From Flavitalea plasmicola (GTDB lineage: Bacteria; Bacteroidota; Bacteroidia; Chitinophagales; Chitinophagaceae), in assembly GCF_030546645.1 (NCBI RefSeq), contig NZ_JAUOTO010000005.1, forward strand, positions 806,001 through 870,000: DNA of 64,000 bases, in the 5' to 3' direction. Made by a program: the position numbers and the translations under genes. The notes under the pieces were generated by a model. It saw only the letters and a program-made list of their open reading frames with translations. It had not been told where the DNA came from and searched no databases. Each line of letters begins with the position of its first letter. Position 1 is the stretch's first letter. Below are positions 52,348 through 61,046 of this stretch, in pieces.

Positions 52348-52938
52348 ATGGCACGTCCGGTAAGGTTCAATGTACATCCCATCAAGGCTGACATCAATGA
52401 GAATGTCAGTATCGTCGATATGCCCCAGGGATATTCCGGCGAGGGCTTTTTCACGACCAAGCTCAGTAGCGTGGTAGGTCTGGCCCGGAAGAATTCCCTC
52501 TGGCCCATGCCTTTCGCCACCTCCTGCTGCGGCATCGAATTCATGGCTACCATGGCTTCCCACTACGATCTGGCCCGCTTTGGTGCGGAGAGGCTGGGTT
52601 TTTCGCCCCGTCAGTGTGACCTGTTGATGGTGATGGGAACGATCGCCAAGAAAATGGGTCCTATCGTGAAGCAGGTGTACCTGCAGATGGCGGAGCCCCG
52701 TTGGGTCATGGCGGTAGGCGCCTGTGCTTCCAGTGGCGGGATCTTCGATACCTATTCCGTATTGCAGGGGATCGACCAGGTGGTGCCGGTGGACGTTTAT
52801 GTACCGGGGTGCCCACCCCGGCCGGAAGCTATCCTGGATGGATTTATGCGTATCCAGGACCTGGTGGGGGCAGAGAGTGTCCGCCGGCGGAACAGCGACG
52901 AGTATAAAAATCTTTTACAGAGTTACGGAATTCAATAG
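52348..52938 (+). CDS. nuoB: NADH-quinone oxidoreductase subunit B
   Basis: Holds the last iron-sulfur cluster (N2) that passes electrons to quinone. 196 aa. The four cluster ligands fit as Cys60-Cys61 (TSCCGIEF), Cys126 (GACASSGG) and Cys155 (VPGCPPRPE). It begins 36 nt after nuoA and ends 4 nt before nuoC. Confidence 0.97.
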   Translation: MARPVRFNVHPIKADINENVSIVDMPQGYSGEGFFTTKLSSVVGLARKNSLWPMPFATSCCGIEFMATMASHYDLARFGAERLGFSPRQCDLLMVMGTIAKKMGPIVKQVYLQMAEPRWVMAVGACASSGGIFDTYSVLQGIDQVVPVDVYVPGCPPRPEAILDGFMRIQDLVGAESVRRRNSDEYKNLLQSYGIQ

Positions 52939-52942
52939 CGAC

Positions 52943-53557
52943 ATGGCATTAACCAACGAGACAATCAAAGAGCGGTTGAAGGCGAAATTCGGGGACGAGT
53001 TATCGAATTTCGAGGAGCCTTATGGTCTTCTCACCTTCGAAGCTCCGAAAGACCTCAATTTAAAAATAATGCAATTCCTTTTCGACGACGAGGAGTTGCG
53101 TTTTCAGTTTTTGACGGACCTGACTGCGGTGCATTATCCGGGGCAGGCCGGCCGGGAGCTGGCGGTGGTCTATCACCTGCATAACCTGACGGATAATATC
53201 CGTTTGCGAATGAAGGTATTTGCGCCGATCGCGCAGCCGGATGTATTTACGGCCACGCAGCTTTATTCTTCCGCGAACTGGATGGAGCGGGAGACTTTTG
53301 ACTTTTATGGGGTCAATTTTGTCGGTCACCCGAACCTCAAGCGCATCCTCAACGTGGATGAGATGACGTATTTCCCTATGCGGAAGGAGTTTCCGCTGGA
53401 AGATCAGACGAGGATCGATAAGGATGATGCGATGTTTGGGCGGGGTCCGGGAGGGATCGTTTCGCCTGTGGATGCGAAGGTGCGTACGTCTGTCGCCGGG
53501 CAGGCAGGGCCTTTGAATACGGCTGATCCCGGAGGGGCGACGAGCGACCAGCGTTGA
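52943..53557 (+). CDS. nuoC: NADH-quinone oxidoreductase subunit C
   Basis: 30-kDa peripheral-arm subunit, separate from NuoD here. 204 aa from ATG 52943. Signature REFDFYGVNF-like region is ERETFDFYGVNFVGHPNLKR. The end has a non-conserved tail after PLEDQTRIDKDDAMFG. Its 3' gap to nuoD (106 bp) contains a 7-bp repeat array. Confidence 0.95.
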   Translation: MALTNETIKERLKAKFGDELSNFEEPYGLLTFEAPKDLNLKIMQFLFDDEELRFQFLTDLTAVHYPGQAGRELAVVYHLHNLTDNIRLRMKVFAPIAQPDVFTATQLYSSANWMERETFDFYGVNFVGHPNLKRILNVDEMTYFPMRKEFPLEDQTRIDKDDAMFGRGPGGIVSPVDAKVRTSVAGQAGPLNTADPGGATSDQR

Positions 53558-53562
53558 GTGGA

Positions 53563-53620
53563 AAGCTGCAAGCTGCAAGCTACAAGCTGCAAGTGGGAGG
53601 GAATAGGTGTGAGAGGGATT
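53563..53620 (+). repeat. 7-bp repeat array with conserved flank, nuoC-nuoD gap
   Basis: Five units (AAGCTGC, AAGCTGC, AAGCTAC, AAGCTGC, AAGTGGG) are at 53563-53597. The flank AGGTGTGAGAGGGATT (53605-53620) occurs again at 60590-60605, after the array in the nuoJ-nuoK gap. Confidence 0.85.
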
Positions 53621-53663
53621 GTTTAGGTGTGATAAATGGGTCTAGGCCCTGAAAATATACAAT

Positions 53664-54890
53664 ATGAGTGTCGATCAACATATAAAGTTACCGGAAGGGA
53701 GCATCGAGAAAACGACCACTACGCTGAACCTGGGGCCTACGCACCCTGCTACGCATGGGGTTTTCCAGAATATCCTGGAGCTGGACGGGGAGCGGATCGT
53801 CTCTGCGGAACAGACGGTGGGCTATATTCACCGGGCTTTTGAGAAGCTGGCGGAGCGCCGGCCATTGTACCAGATCACGACGCTGACGGACCGGCTGAAC
53901 TACTGTAGCAGTCCTATCAATAATATGGGATGGCATATCACCTGCGAGAAGCTGCTGGGAGTGAAGACGCCCAAGCGGGTGGATTATCTCCGTGTCATCA
54001 TCATGGAGCTGTCCCGGATCTCCGATCACTTGATCTGTAATTCGGTGGTGGGAGTGGATTCCGGCGCTTTCACGGGATTCCTGTATGTGATGCAATACCG
54101 CGAGCTGATCTATGAGATCTATGAGGAAGTGTGCGGATCGCGTCTGACGACGAATATGGGCCGGATCGGGGGGTTTGAACGCAACTTTACCAATGCGGCT
54201 TTCGAGAAGTTAGAGAAATTCCTTGCTGAATATCCTGGTGTGCTGCGGGAGTTCGAGAATATGTTCACCCGGAACCGCATCTTTATGGAGCGGACGATCG
54301 GGGCGGGACCTATCAGCGCAGAAAGGGCTTTGAATTATGGGTTTACCGGTCCGAATCTTCGGGCTGCGGGAGTAGACTATGACGTGCGGGTGCATACTCC
54401 TTATTCCAGCTATGAGGATTTCCAGTTCGATATACCTGTGGGCAACACGGGTGATTGTTATGACCGGTTCCTGGTGCGTAACGGCGAGATGTGGCAGTCA
54501 TTGAAGATCATCGAAGATGCGTACCGTAAGGTGAAGGAGTTCAAGGGTACGGACGCGGATGTATATCATGCGGATGCACCGGCTTATTACCTGCCTGAAA
54601 AGAAAGATGTTTATACGAAGATGGAGGCGCTGATCTGGCATTTCAAGATCGTGATGGGGGAGACGGAGATCCCTCCGGGTGAGGTGTACCAGTCAGTGGA
54701 AGGAGGGAATGGAGAAGTAGGCTATTACCTTATCAGTGATGGGGGGCGTACGCCGTACAGGTTGCATTTCCGCCGGCCTTGTTTTATTTATTATCAGGCT
54801 TATTCGGAGTTGACGAAGGGGAGTATGTTGAGTGATGCGATCATTACGATGTCAAGCCTCAACCTCATTGCCGGAGAAATGGATGCCTAG
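53664..54890 (+). CDS. nuoD: NADH-quinone oxidoreductase subunit D
   Basis: 49-kDa subunit forming the quinone-binding site with NuoB. 408 aa, full length. Conserved segments include LGPTHPATHGVFQNILEL, YIHRAFEKLAE, FERNFTNAAFEKLE-like region and the C-terminus ending SLNLIAGEMDA. A short GC hairpin (CGGCGC-aca-GCGCCG at 54893-54907) follows the stop. Confidence 0.97.
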   Translation: MSVDQHIKLPEGSIEKTTTTLNLGPTHPATHGVFQNILELDGERIVSAEQTVGYIHRAFEKLAERRPLYQITTLTDRLNYCSSPINNMGWHITCEKLLGVKTPKRVDYLRVIIMELSRISDHLICNSVVGVDSGAFTGFLYVMQYRELIYEIYEEVCGSRLTTNMGRIGGFERNFTNAAFEKLEKFLAEYPGVLREFENMFTRNRIFMERTIGAGPISAERALNYGFTGPNLRAAGVDYDVRVHTPYSSYEDFQFDIPVGNTGDCYDRFLVRNGEMWQSLKIIEDAYRKVKEFKGTDADVYHADAPAYYLPEKKDVYTKMEALIWHFKIVMGETEIPPGEVYQSVEGGNGEVGYYLISDGGRTPYRLHFRRPCFIYYQAYSELTKGSMLSDAIITMSSLNLIAGEMDA

Positions 54891-54996
54891 GACGGCGCAC
54901 AGCGCCGATGATAGAAGAGATACCCTTGAACGGAGCGTCGCAACGGATGGTGAGGAGAGAAAAAATGCTGATAACAAGAAGATTACTTTTAGGTTT

Positions 54997-55497
54997 ATGA
55001 TAAAATTTTCAGACGAGAAGTTAAAGAAGGTGGACGAGATCGTCGCCAGATACCCCCAGGGAAAGCAGAAGAGCGCCTTGTTGCCTGTGCTGCACCTGGC
55101 GCAGGAAGAGTTTGGGGGATGGCTCAGCGCTGAAACGATGGACTATGTCGCCTCGCTGCTGAAGCTGGAGCCGATCGAAGTGTATGAGGTGGCGACCTTC
55201 TATTCCATGTATAACCTGAAGCCGGTGGGCAGATATATGTTCGAAGTTTGCCAGACGGGACCTTGCATGTTGCGGGGGAGTGACCAGATCATCGATTATA
55301 TCAAGCAGAAATTAAATATAGGTGTGGGTGAGACGACGGCGGATGGGCTTTTTACGCTGAAGACGGTGGAATGCCTGGGGGCGTGTGGATATGCGCCGAT
55401 GATGCAGCTGGGCAAGCATTTCCGGGAGCATCTGACGCCGGAAAAAGTGGATGCCATTATCGATGAGTGCCGGAAGAATGCGGCAGCGAATAATTGA
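54997..55497 (+). CDS. nuoE: NADH-quinone oxidoreductase subunit E
   Basis: 24-kDa subunit with a [2Fe-2S] cluster near the NADH site. 166 aa from ATG 54997; a longer upstream frame overlaps nuoD and is not used. Cluster ligands are Cys85 and Cys90 (CQTGPCML) and Cys126 and Cys130 (CLGACGYAPMM). The nuoD-nuoE gap is 106 bp. Confidence 0.96.
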   Translation: MIKFSDEKLKKVDEIVARYPQGKQKSALLPVLHLAQEEFGGWLSAETMDYVASLLKLEPIEVYEVATFYSMYNLKPVGRYMFEVCQTGPCMLRGSDQIIDYIKQKLNIGVGETTADGLFTLKTVECLGACGYAPMMQLGKHFREHLTPEKVDAIIDECRKNAAANN

Positions 55498-55533
55498 GGC
55501 GGCGGAGCTGAATAAGGATGTAAACCTGTCAAT

Positions 55534-55740
55534 ATGAATAAGCGCCGAAATTACAGGATACTATGGTGGACCCTGATATTGGGATCACTGGTCCTGGACC
55601 TGATCAGGGGCAGGATGGAGCCGGGTGCGGCCAGGGAGATCGTGAGATATATTGGAGTTGTAATGCTCGCCGTGGCTGTAGTACAATTGGTGGTTGTTCG
55701 GGCGAAGCCGAAAGTTTTGAAGGACGGAGAGCAGCAGTAA
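55534..55740 (+). CDS. Small membrane protein inserted in the nuo operon
   Basis: 68 aa: a basic N-terminus (MNKRRNYRILWW), two hydrophobic helices (about 10-24 and 36-55), and a charged end. It sits 36 nt after nuoE and 32 nt before nuoF, on the same strand. Not a standard complex I subunit. Could be a small assembly or stabilising protein, or an operon hitch-hiker. Confidence 0.6.
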   Translation: MNKRRNYRILWWTLILGSLVLDLIRGRMEPGAAREIVRYIGVVMLAVAVVQLVVVRAKPKVLKDGEQQ

Positions 55741-55772
55741 ATAAACAAGAGTTGAGTTAAACGCTATATAGC

Positions 55773-57128
55773 ATGGGTAGAAAATTATTATTGGAAAAGG
55801 CACATGTCGAAGGCATTCGCGGATACGATGTATACCGTCGTGAAGGCGGCTACCGCAGTGTCGAGAAGGCTTTGAAAACAATGACGCCGGACCAGGTGAC
55901 GGAAGAGGTGAAGAAGAGCGGCTTGCGGGGTCGTGGCGGTGCGGGTTTCCCTACGGGTATGAAGTGGAGCTTTCTGGCCAAGCCGGAAGGCGTGCCCCGT
56001 TACCTGGTGTGCAATGCGGATGAGTCGGAGCCGGGGACCTTTAAGGACCGGTATCTGATGGAGTTCCTGCCGCACCTGCTGATCGAGGGGTTGATCGTCA
56101 GTTCCTATGCACTGGGGAGCAAGAGCACCTATATCTATATCCGTGGTGAATATGCGTGGATCCCGGATATCCTGGAGCAGGCTATTGAAGAGGCGCGGGC
56201 TAATAACTTTTTAGGTAAGAATATACTGGGCACGGGCTTCGACTGTGAGATCTATGTGCATCGCGGTGCGGGCGCTTATATCTGCGGTGAAGAGACGGCG
56301 CTGATCGAATCGCTGGAAGGCAAGCGGGGTAATCCCCGGATCAAGCCTCCTTTCCCTGCTGTAAAGGGGGTATGGGATTGCCCGACGGTGGTGAACAATG
56401 TGGAGACGCTGGCGGCTGTCGTTCCCATCATCAATGAAGGGGGCGAAGCTTATTCTAAAATAGGTGTGGGCAAGTCGACGGGTACGAAGCTGTTGTCTGC
56501 CTGCGGCAATATCAATAAGCCGGGGGTGTATGAGATCGATATGACCATCTCCGTGGAAGAATTCATCTTCTCTGACGAATATTGCGGTGGCATTCCCAAC
56601 GGTAAGCGGCTGAAGGCCTGTATACCGGGCGGTTCTTCCGTGCCTATCCTGCCAGCGAACCTGCTGTTGAAGACGGCGAAAGGTGAGACGCGGATGATGA
56701 ACTACGAGAGCCTGGCGGATGGCGGCTTCCCGAAAGGGTCGATGATGGGCAGCGGAGGTTTTATCGTGCTGGACGAGGATCAGTGCGTGGTGCGCAATAC
56801 GCTGACGCTGGCGAGGTTCTATCGTCACGAGAGCTGCGGGCAGTGTTCGCCTTGCCGTGAGGGTACGGGTTGGATGGAGAAGATCTTAAAGAACATTGAG
56901 TACGGCAAAGGTAAATCAAGCGATATCGATCTGCTCTGGGATATCCAGCGTAAGATCGAGGGGAATACGATCTGTCCTTTGGGGGATGCGGCGGCGTGGC
57001 CGGTGGCGGCGGCGATCCGGCATTTCCGGGATGAATTTGAGTGGCATGTGAAGAACCCGGTGGAGTCGCAGCATAGGAATTTCGGACTGGCGCACTACGC
57101 GGATCCTCTTGAAGTCGTGCCTGCCTGA
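55773..57128 (+). CDS. nuoF: NADH-quinone oxidoreductase subunit F
   Basis: 51-kDa subunit that binds NADH and FMN and a [4Fe-4S] cluster. 451 aa. Nucleotide and flavin motifs GLRGRGGAGFPTGMKWS (about 50-66), YIYIRGEYAWIP and AYICGEETALIESLEGKRG. Cluster cysteines lie in ESCGQCSPCREGT (around 354) and CPLGDA (around 400). Confidence 0.97.
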   Translation: MGRKLLLEKAHVEGIRGYDVYRREGGYRSVEKALKTMTPDQVTEEVKKSGLRGRGGAGFPTGMKWSFLAKPEGVPRYLVCNADESEPGTFKDRYLMEFLPHLLIEGLIVSSYALGSKSTYIYIRGEYAWIPDILEQAIEEARANNFLGKNILGTGFDCEIYVHRGAGAYICGEETALIESLEGKRGNPRIKPPFPAVKGVWDCPTVVNNVETLAAVVPIINEGGEAYSKIGVGKSTGTKLLSACGNINKPGVYEIDMTISVEEFIFSDEYCGGIPNGKRLKACIPGGSSVPILPANLLLKTAKGETRMMNYESLADGGFPKGSMMGSGGFIVLDEDQCVVRNTLTLARFYRHESCGQCSPCREGTGWMEKILKNIEYGKGKSSDIDLLWDIQRKIEGNTICPLGDAAAWPVAAAIRHFRDEFEWHVKNPVESQHRNFGLAHYADPLEVVPA

Positions 57129-57167
57129 CGGCAGGCCGGGAACGGACTATTTATTAAATAAAAGATT

Positions 57168-58268
57168 ATGGCTGACGAAAAGAAGCTATTTAAGGTTACG
57201 ATCGACAATATCACCATCGAGGTGGAGCCGGGGACTTCTATCCTGCAGGCGGCCCGGAGGATCGGCGGCGATGTGGCGCCTCCTGCTATGTGCTATTACA
57301 CCAAGTTAAAGGGTAGCGGCGGTAAGTGCCGTACCTGCCTGGTGGAAGTGGCGGCGGGGTCTACGGCTGATCCGCGCCCGATGCCGAAGCTGGTGGCCAG
57401 CTGCCGGACGAATGTCATGGACGGCATGGTGGTGAAAAATATCACCAGCGAGAAGGTGATCGATGCGCGGAATGGGGTGGTGGAGATGTTGCTGATCAAT
57501 CATCCGCTGGACTGTCCCATCTGTGATCAGGCGGGGGAGTGCCATCTGCAGGACCTGAGCTATGAGCATGGGAAGGAGGGCACCCGTTATGAGTTCGAGC
57601 GCAGGACTTTTAAGAAGCATGATCTCGGTCCGTATATCCAACTGCACATGACACGTTGTATCCTTTGTTACCGCTGTGTCTTCACGGCGGATCAGTTGAC
57701 GGAGAAAAGGGTGCATGGGGTACTGGACAGGGGAGACCATTCGGAGATCGCTACCTATATCGAGAAGTCATTGGAGAATGATTTTATCGGCAATATCATC
57801 GACGTGTGCCCTGTAGGCGCCCTGACGGATAAGACGTTCAGGTTCAAGAACCGCGTTTGGTTCCTTAAGCCCGTGGATGCACATCGCAACTGCAATCACC
57901 CGAAATGTAACGGGAAGGCAACTTTATGGTACCGGGGGGATGAGGTGTTCCGTGTGACGGCCCGTAAGGACCAATGGGGTGAAGTGGAGGATTGGATCTG
58001 CAACGAGTGCCGGTTTGAGAAAAAGAAGACGTCGGATTGGGAGATCGAAGGACCTACAAAGGTGAACAGGCATTCTGTCATTTCGCAGGGGCATTATGTA
58101 GGGACGGTGCGGCCGCAGGAAGTGGTGTATGATGTGATGGGAGGAAGGGCGCCGAAGCTGCTGATGGATATTCATAATGTCAGTGAGGTGAACCGGCCGG
58201 AGATCGATCTGTCCAAGCTGGAAAGGCCGGCGCATTCGACGGATTTTAGTCCGCATGAAGAAAGATAA
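57168..58268 (+). CDS. nuoG: NADH-quinone oxidoreductase subunit G, short Bacteroidota form
   Basis: Electron-transfer subunit of complex I, 366 aa against about 700-900 in other phyla. Cluster ligands: [2Fe-2S] Cys42, Cys54, Cys57, Cys79; N5 His112, Cys116, Cys119, Cys125; N4 Cys164, Cys167, Cys170, Cys214. A further four cysteines (242, 247, 278, 281) could bind one more cluster or zinc. The large molybdopterin-like C-terminal domain is missing, as I recall for Bacteroidota NuoG. Confidence 0.94.
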   Translation: MADEKKLFKVTIDNITIEVEPGTSILQAARRIGGDVAPPAMCYYTKLKGSGGKCRTCLVEVAAGSTADPRPMPKLVASCRTNVMDGMVVKNITSEKVIDARNGVVEMLLINHPLDCPICDQAGECHLQDLSYEHGKEGTRYEFERRTFKKHDLGPYIQLHMTRCILCYRCVFTADQLTEKRVHGVLDRGDHSEIATYIEKSLENDFIGNIIDVCPVGALTDKTFRFKNRVWFLKPVDAHRNCNHPKCNGKATLWYRGDEVFRVTARKDQWGEVEDWICNECRFEKKKTSDWEIEGPTKVNRHSVISQGHYVGTVRPQEVVYDVMGGRAPKLLMDIHNVSEVNRPEIDLSKLERPAHSTDFSPHEER

Positions 58269-58296
58269 GAGAGGTAATTTTTAATAATTAGCAGGC

Positions 58297-59376
58297 ATGT
58301 ATTCAACGTTACTAAGTATCAATTTCGATTGGCTTTTATTGATCGAGAAGGCTGTGCTGATCGCCATTATCATCAGCGTTTCGCTGCTGGTGGCCATGTA
58401 TGAGACCTGGGGCGAGCGGAAGGTGGCGGCCTTTATGCAGGACCGTCGCGGACCGAACCGGGCGGGACCCGGAGGTTTGTTCCAGCCGCTGGCGGACGGG
58501 TTGAAGCTCTTTGCAAAGGAAGAGATCATTCCCAACAGCTCTAACCGGTTCTTGTTCGTGCTGGGTCCGGGCCTGGCCATGCTGACGGCGATGATGACCA
58601 GTGCGGTGGTGCCGTGGGGCAGTCATTTTGATCTTTTCGGCCGCCATATCTCGCTGCAGATAGCGGACATCAATATCGGCATCCTATACATCTTCGGCGT
58701 CGTGAGCATGGGCGTTTATGGCATCATGATCGGCGGCTGGGCTTCCAATAACAAATTTTCTCTGCTGGCGGCTATCCGCGGTGCATCGCAGATCATTTCC
58801 TACGAGCTGGCGATGGGCATTTCCATCATAGCCCTGCTGATGATCACGGGATCGCTGAGCCTGAAGACGATCGTGGAGCAGCAACAGACCGGTCATTATT
58901 ATGTGTTGCTGCAGCCTTTAGGCTTTCTCATCTTCCTCATCTGCGCCTTTGCGGAGTGTAACCGTACGCCTTTCGACCTCTCAGAGGCGGAGAATGAGCT
59001 GAACTTCGGTTATCACCAGGAGTATTCATCCATGAAACTGGGCTTTTATCTTTTTGCGGAATATGTCAACATGTTCATCAGCAGTGCGGTGATGGCGACG
59101 TTGTATTGGGGCGGGTATGACGTGCCTTTCCTGAATGACGCGACGTTCGGACAGGCGCACGGGCAGAACCTGCTGGCGACGCTGCAGGTGGTGAGCCTGT
59201 TTGTGAAGATCGTGGCCTTTATCTTCTTCTTTATGTGGGTGCGGTGGACGATACCGCGTTTCCGTTATGACCAGCTGATGAAGTTGGGGTGGAAGGTATT
59301 GATCCCGCTGGCTTTGTTCAATATGCTGGTGACGGGATTTTTAGTGTTGTTGAAGCAGAATCACTGGCATTTCTAG
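58297..59376 (+). CDS. nuoH: NADH-quinone oxidoreductase subunit H
   Basis: Membrane subunit at the quinone entry site. 359 aa with eight transmembrane helices. Conserved segments are YETWGERKVAAFMQDRRGPN, GLFQPLADGLKLFAKE, and AECNRTPFDLSEAENELNFG with the key acidic residues. It begins 28 nt after nuoG. Confidence 0.97.
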   Translation: MYSTLLSINFDWLLLIEKAVLIAIIISVSLLVAMYETWGERKVAAFMQDRRGPNRAGPGGLFQPLADGLKLFAKEEIIPNSSNRFLFVLGPGLAMLTAMMTSAVVPWGSHFDLFGRHISLQIADINIGILYIFGVVSMGVYGIMIGGWASNNKFSLLAAIRGASQIISYELAMGISIIALLMITGSLSLKTIVEQQQTGHYYVLLQPLGFLIFLICAFAECNRTPFDLSEAENELNFGYHQEYSSMKLGFYLFAEYVNMFISSAVMATLYWGGYDVPFLNDATFGQAHGQNLLATLQVVSLFVKIVAFIFFFMWVRWTIPRFRYDQLMKLGWKVLIPLALFNMLVTGFLVLLKQNHWHF

Positions 59377-59427
59377 TTGATTGAGAGATTTGGTAAGTTG
59401 AATCGATAAAAATACATTTGCGCAATT

Positions 59428-59970
59428 ATGCAACCATTAACAAGCAGAGCAAGGGCGGTAGAACGTAAGCCGATGACCATGTGGGAGAGGATGTACCTGC
59501 CTGCCATTGCGAAGGGGATGTCCATCACTTTTAGTCACATGTTCAAGAAGAAGCCTACGGTGAACTATCCGGAGAAGACCAGGCCCTTCAGCCCCGTTTT
59601 TCGCGGGCTGCATGTATTGAACCGTGACGAGCAGGGCAGGGAGCGTTGTACGGCCTGCGGACTTTGCGCCGTGGCGTGTCCGGCGGAGGCTATCACCATG
59701 GAAGGGGCCGAGCGGCTGCCGGGTGAAGAGAACCTGTACCGTGAGGAGAAGTATGCGGCGAAGTATGAGATCAATATGCTGCGCTGTATCTTTTGTGGAC
59801 TTTGTGAGGAGGCCTGCCCGAAGGATGCTATCTATCTTTCTGAAACGTTTGCGCCGGCTAACTATACGAGGAAGGGTTTTATTTATGGGAAGGAGGAGCT
59901 GCTGATACCCAACCCGGTGACGGAGCCGGAGGAGTTTGCGAAGGCACAAGGCGGGAGGGTGAAACAATAA
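59428..59970 (+). CDS. nuoI: NADH-quinone oxidoreductase subunit I
   Basis: Carries two [4Fe-4S] clusters (N6a, N6b). 180 aa. Ligand sets: Cys74, Cys77, Cys80, Cys84 (CTACGLCAVACPAEAI) and Cys120, Cys123, Cys126, Cys130 (CIFCGLCEEACPKDAI). Its N-terminal helix attaches it to the membrane arm. It is 51 nt after nuoH. Confidence 0.97.
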   Translation: MQPLTSRARAVERKPMTMWERMYLPAIAKGMSITFSHMFKKKPTVNYPEKTRPFSPVFRGLHVLNRDEQGRERCTACGLCAVACPAEAITMEGAERLPGEENLYREEKYAAKYEINMLRCIFCGLCEEACPKDAIYLSETFAPANYTRKGFIYGKEELLIPNPVTEPEEFAKAQGGRVKQ

Positions 59971-60020
59971 GAGTAAGAGCACAAATTCATCAAGATAGAA
60001 AAATTTAACTGTACTGCGCA

Positions 60021-60521
60021 ATGGGTATTACGCAAATTCTGTTCTGGGTCTTAAGCATACTGGCGCTGCTGAGCGCCATATTGGTGGTGATAAGTAAGAA
60101 TCCTGTACACAGCGTGTTGTGGCTTATTGCCGTATTTATTGCTATTTCCGGTCATTATATATTATTGAATGCCCAGTTCCTGGCCATTGTGAACCTGATC
60201 GTCTATGCAGGCGCCATCATGGTCCTGTTCCTTTTTGTGTTCATGCTGATGAACCTGAACTCGGACACGGAGCCGCAGAAGAACAAGTGGCTGAAGATCG
60301 CGGGCGTCGTGGCGGGCGGTTCGTTGCTGCTGGTGCTGGTGGCGGCGTTGAAGCAGGCGGATATGAAGGGGCAGCTGGCGGAGATGAACAAGGGGGATAT
60401 CGGGTTGATCAAGAACCTGGGGATGGTGCTGTTCCAGGATTATGTCGTGCCTTTCGAGATCAGCAGCGTGCTGTTCCTGAGCGCCATGGTGGGAGTGGTG
60501 GTGATAGGGAAGAAGGATTAG
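60021..60521 (+). CDS. nuoJ: NADH-quinone oxidoreductase subunit J
   Basis: Membrane-arm subunit of 166 aa with about five transmembrane helices. The conserved helix region is NLIVYAGAIMVLFLFVFMLM. Its stop codon TAG opens an array of 7-bp repeats that fills part of the 194-bp gap to nuoK. Confidence 0.93.
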   Translation: MGITQILFWVLSILALLSAILVVISKNPVHSVLWLIAVFIAISGHYILLNAQFLAIVNLIVYAGAIMVLFLFVFMLMNLNSDTEPQKNKWLKIAGVVAGGSLLLVLVAALKQADMKGQLAEMNKGDIGLIKNLGMVLFQDYVVPFEISSVLFLSAMVGVVVIGKKD

Positions 60522-60605
60522 CTTTGAGCTGCGAGCTGTGAGCCGTGAGCTGCAAGCTTCAAGCTGCAAGCTGCAAGCGGGGAGTTTGGAGGTGTGAGAG
60601 GGATT
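60520..60605 (+). repeat. 7-bp repeat array and flank after nuoJ
   Basis: About nine units at 60520-60582 (AGCTTTG, AGCTGCG, AGCTGTG, AGCCGTG, AGCTGCA and so on). The flank AGGTGTGAGAGGGATT follows at 60590-60605, identical to that at 53605-53620. Confidence 0.85.
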
Positions 60606-60654
60606 AATTGGTGTTTAAAGTAGTTATTTAAAATAAAAGGATTATTTAAGCCTG

Positions 60655-60689
60655 GCTTGTAGCTTGCAGCTCGCAGCTTGTGGCTGCCA
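60655..60689 (-). repeat. Inverted 7-bp repeat array before nuoK
   Basis: Five units in opposite orientation (GCTTGTA, GCTTGCA, GCTCGCA, GCTTGTG, GCTGCCA). Together with the array at 60520 it could fold into a long imperfect stem in the nuoJ-nuoK mRNA. Confidence 0.8.
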
Positions 60690-60715
60690 GTTTGAGCGAA
60701 GCGAAAACTAGTACC

Positions 60716-61045
60716 ATGCCGATCAATTATTACATATTTCTTGCGTTGGCCCTCTTTTGTATCGGGGTGGCCGGGGTGCTTACCCGTCGCAATGCGATCA
60801 TCATTTTCATGTGTATCGAGCTCATGTTGAATGCCGTCAACCTGCTGCTGGTGGCTTTCTCGAAGATGCACCAGCATGCGCTGGCCGTCACCAATCCCAA
60901 TGCGGGGATCGACGGGCAGCTGTTCGTGTTCTTTATCATGGTGGTGGCTGCCGCGGAAGTGAGCGTTGGACTGGCCATTATCGTGATGATGTATCGAAAT
61001 ACCCATTCGATAGATGTGAATTTCTTAAATCGACTGAAACATTGA
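60716..61045 (+). CDS. nuoK: NADH-quinone oxidoreductase subunit K
   Basis: 109-aa membrane subunit with three helices. Conserved Glu residues lie in helices 2 and 3 ([18 protein letters not shown] and [18 protein letters not shown]). Start ATG 60716; an upstream GTG in the repeat region is in frame but not typical. The nuoL start follows 1 nt after its stop. Confidence 0.95.
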   Translation: MPINYYIFLALALFCIGVAGVLTRRNAIIIFMCIELMLNAVNLLLVAFSKMHQHALAVTNPNAGIDGQLFVFFIMVVAAAEVSVGLAIIVMMYRNTHSIDVNFLNRLKH

Positions 61046-61046
61046 T

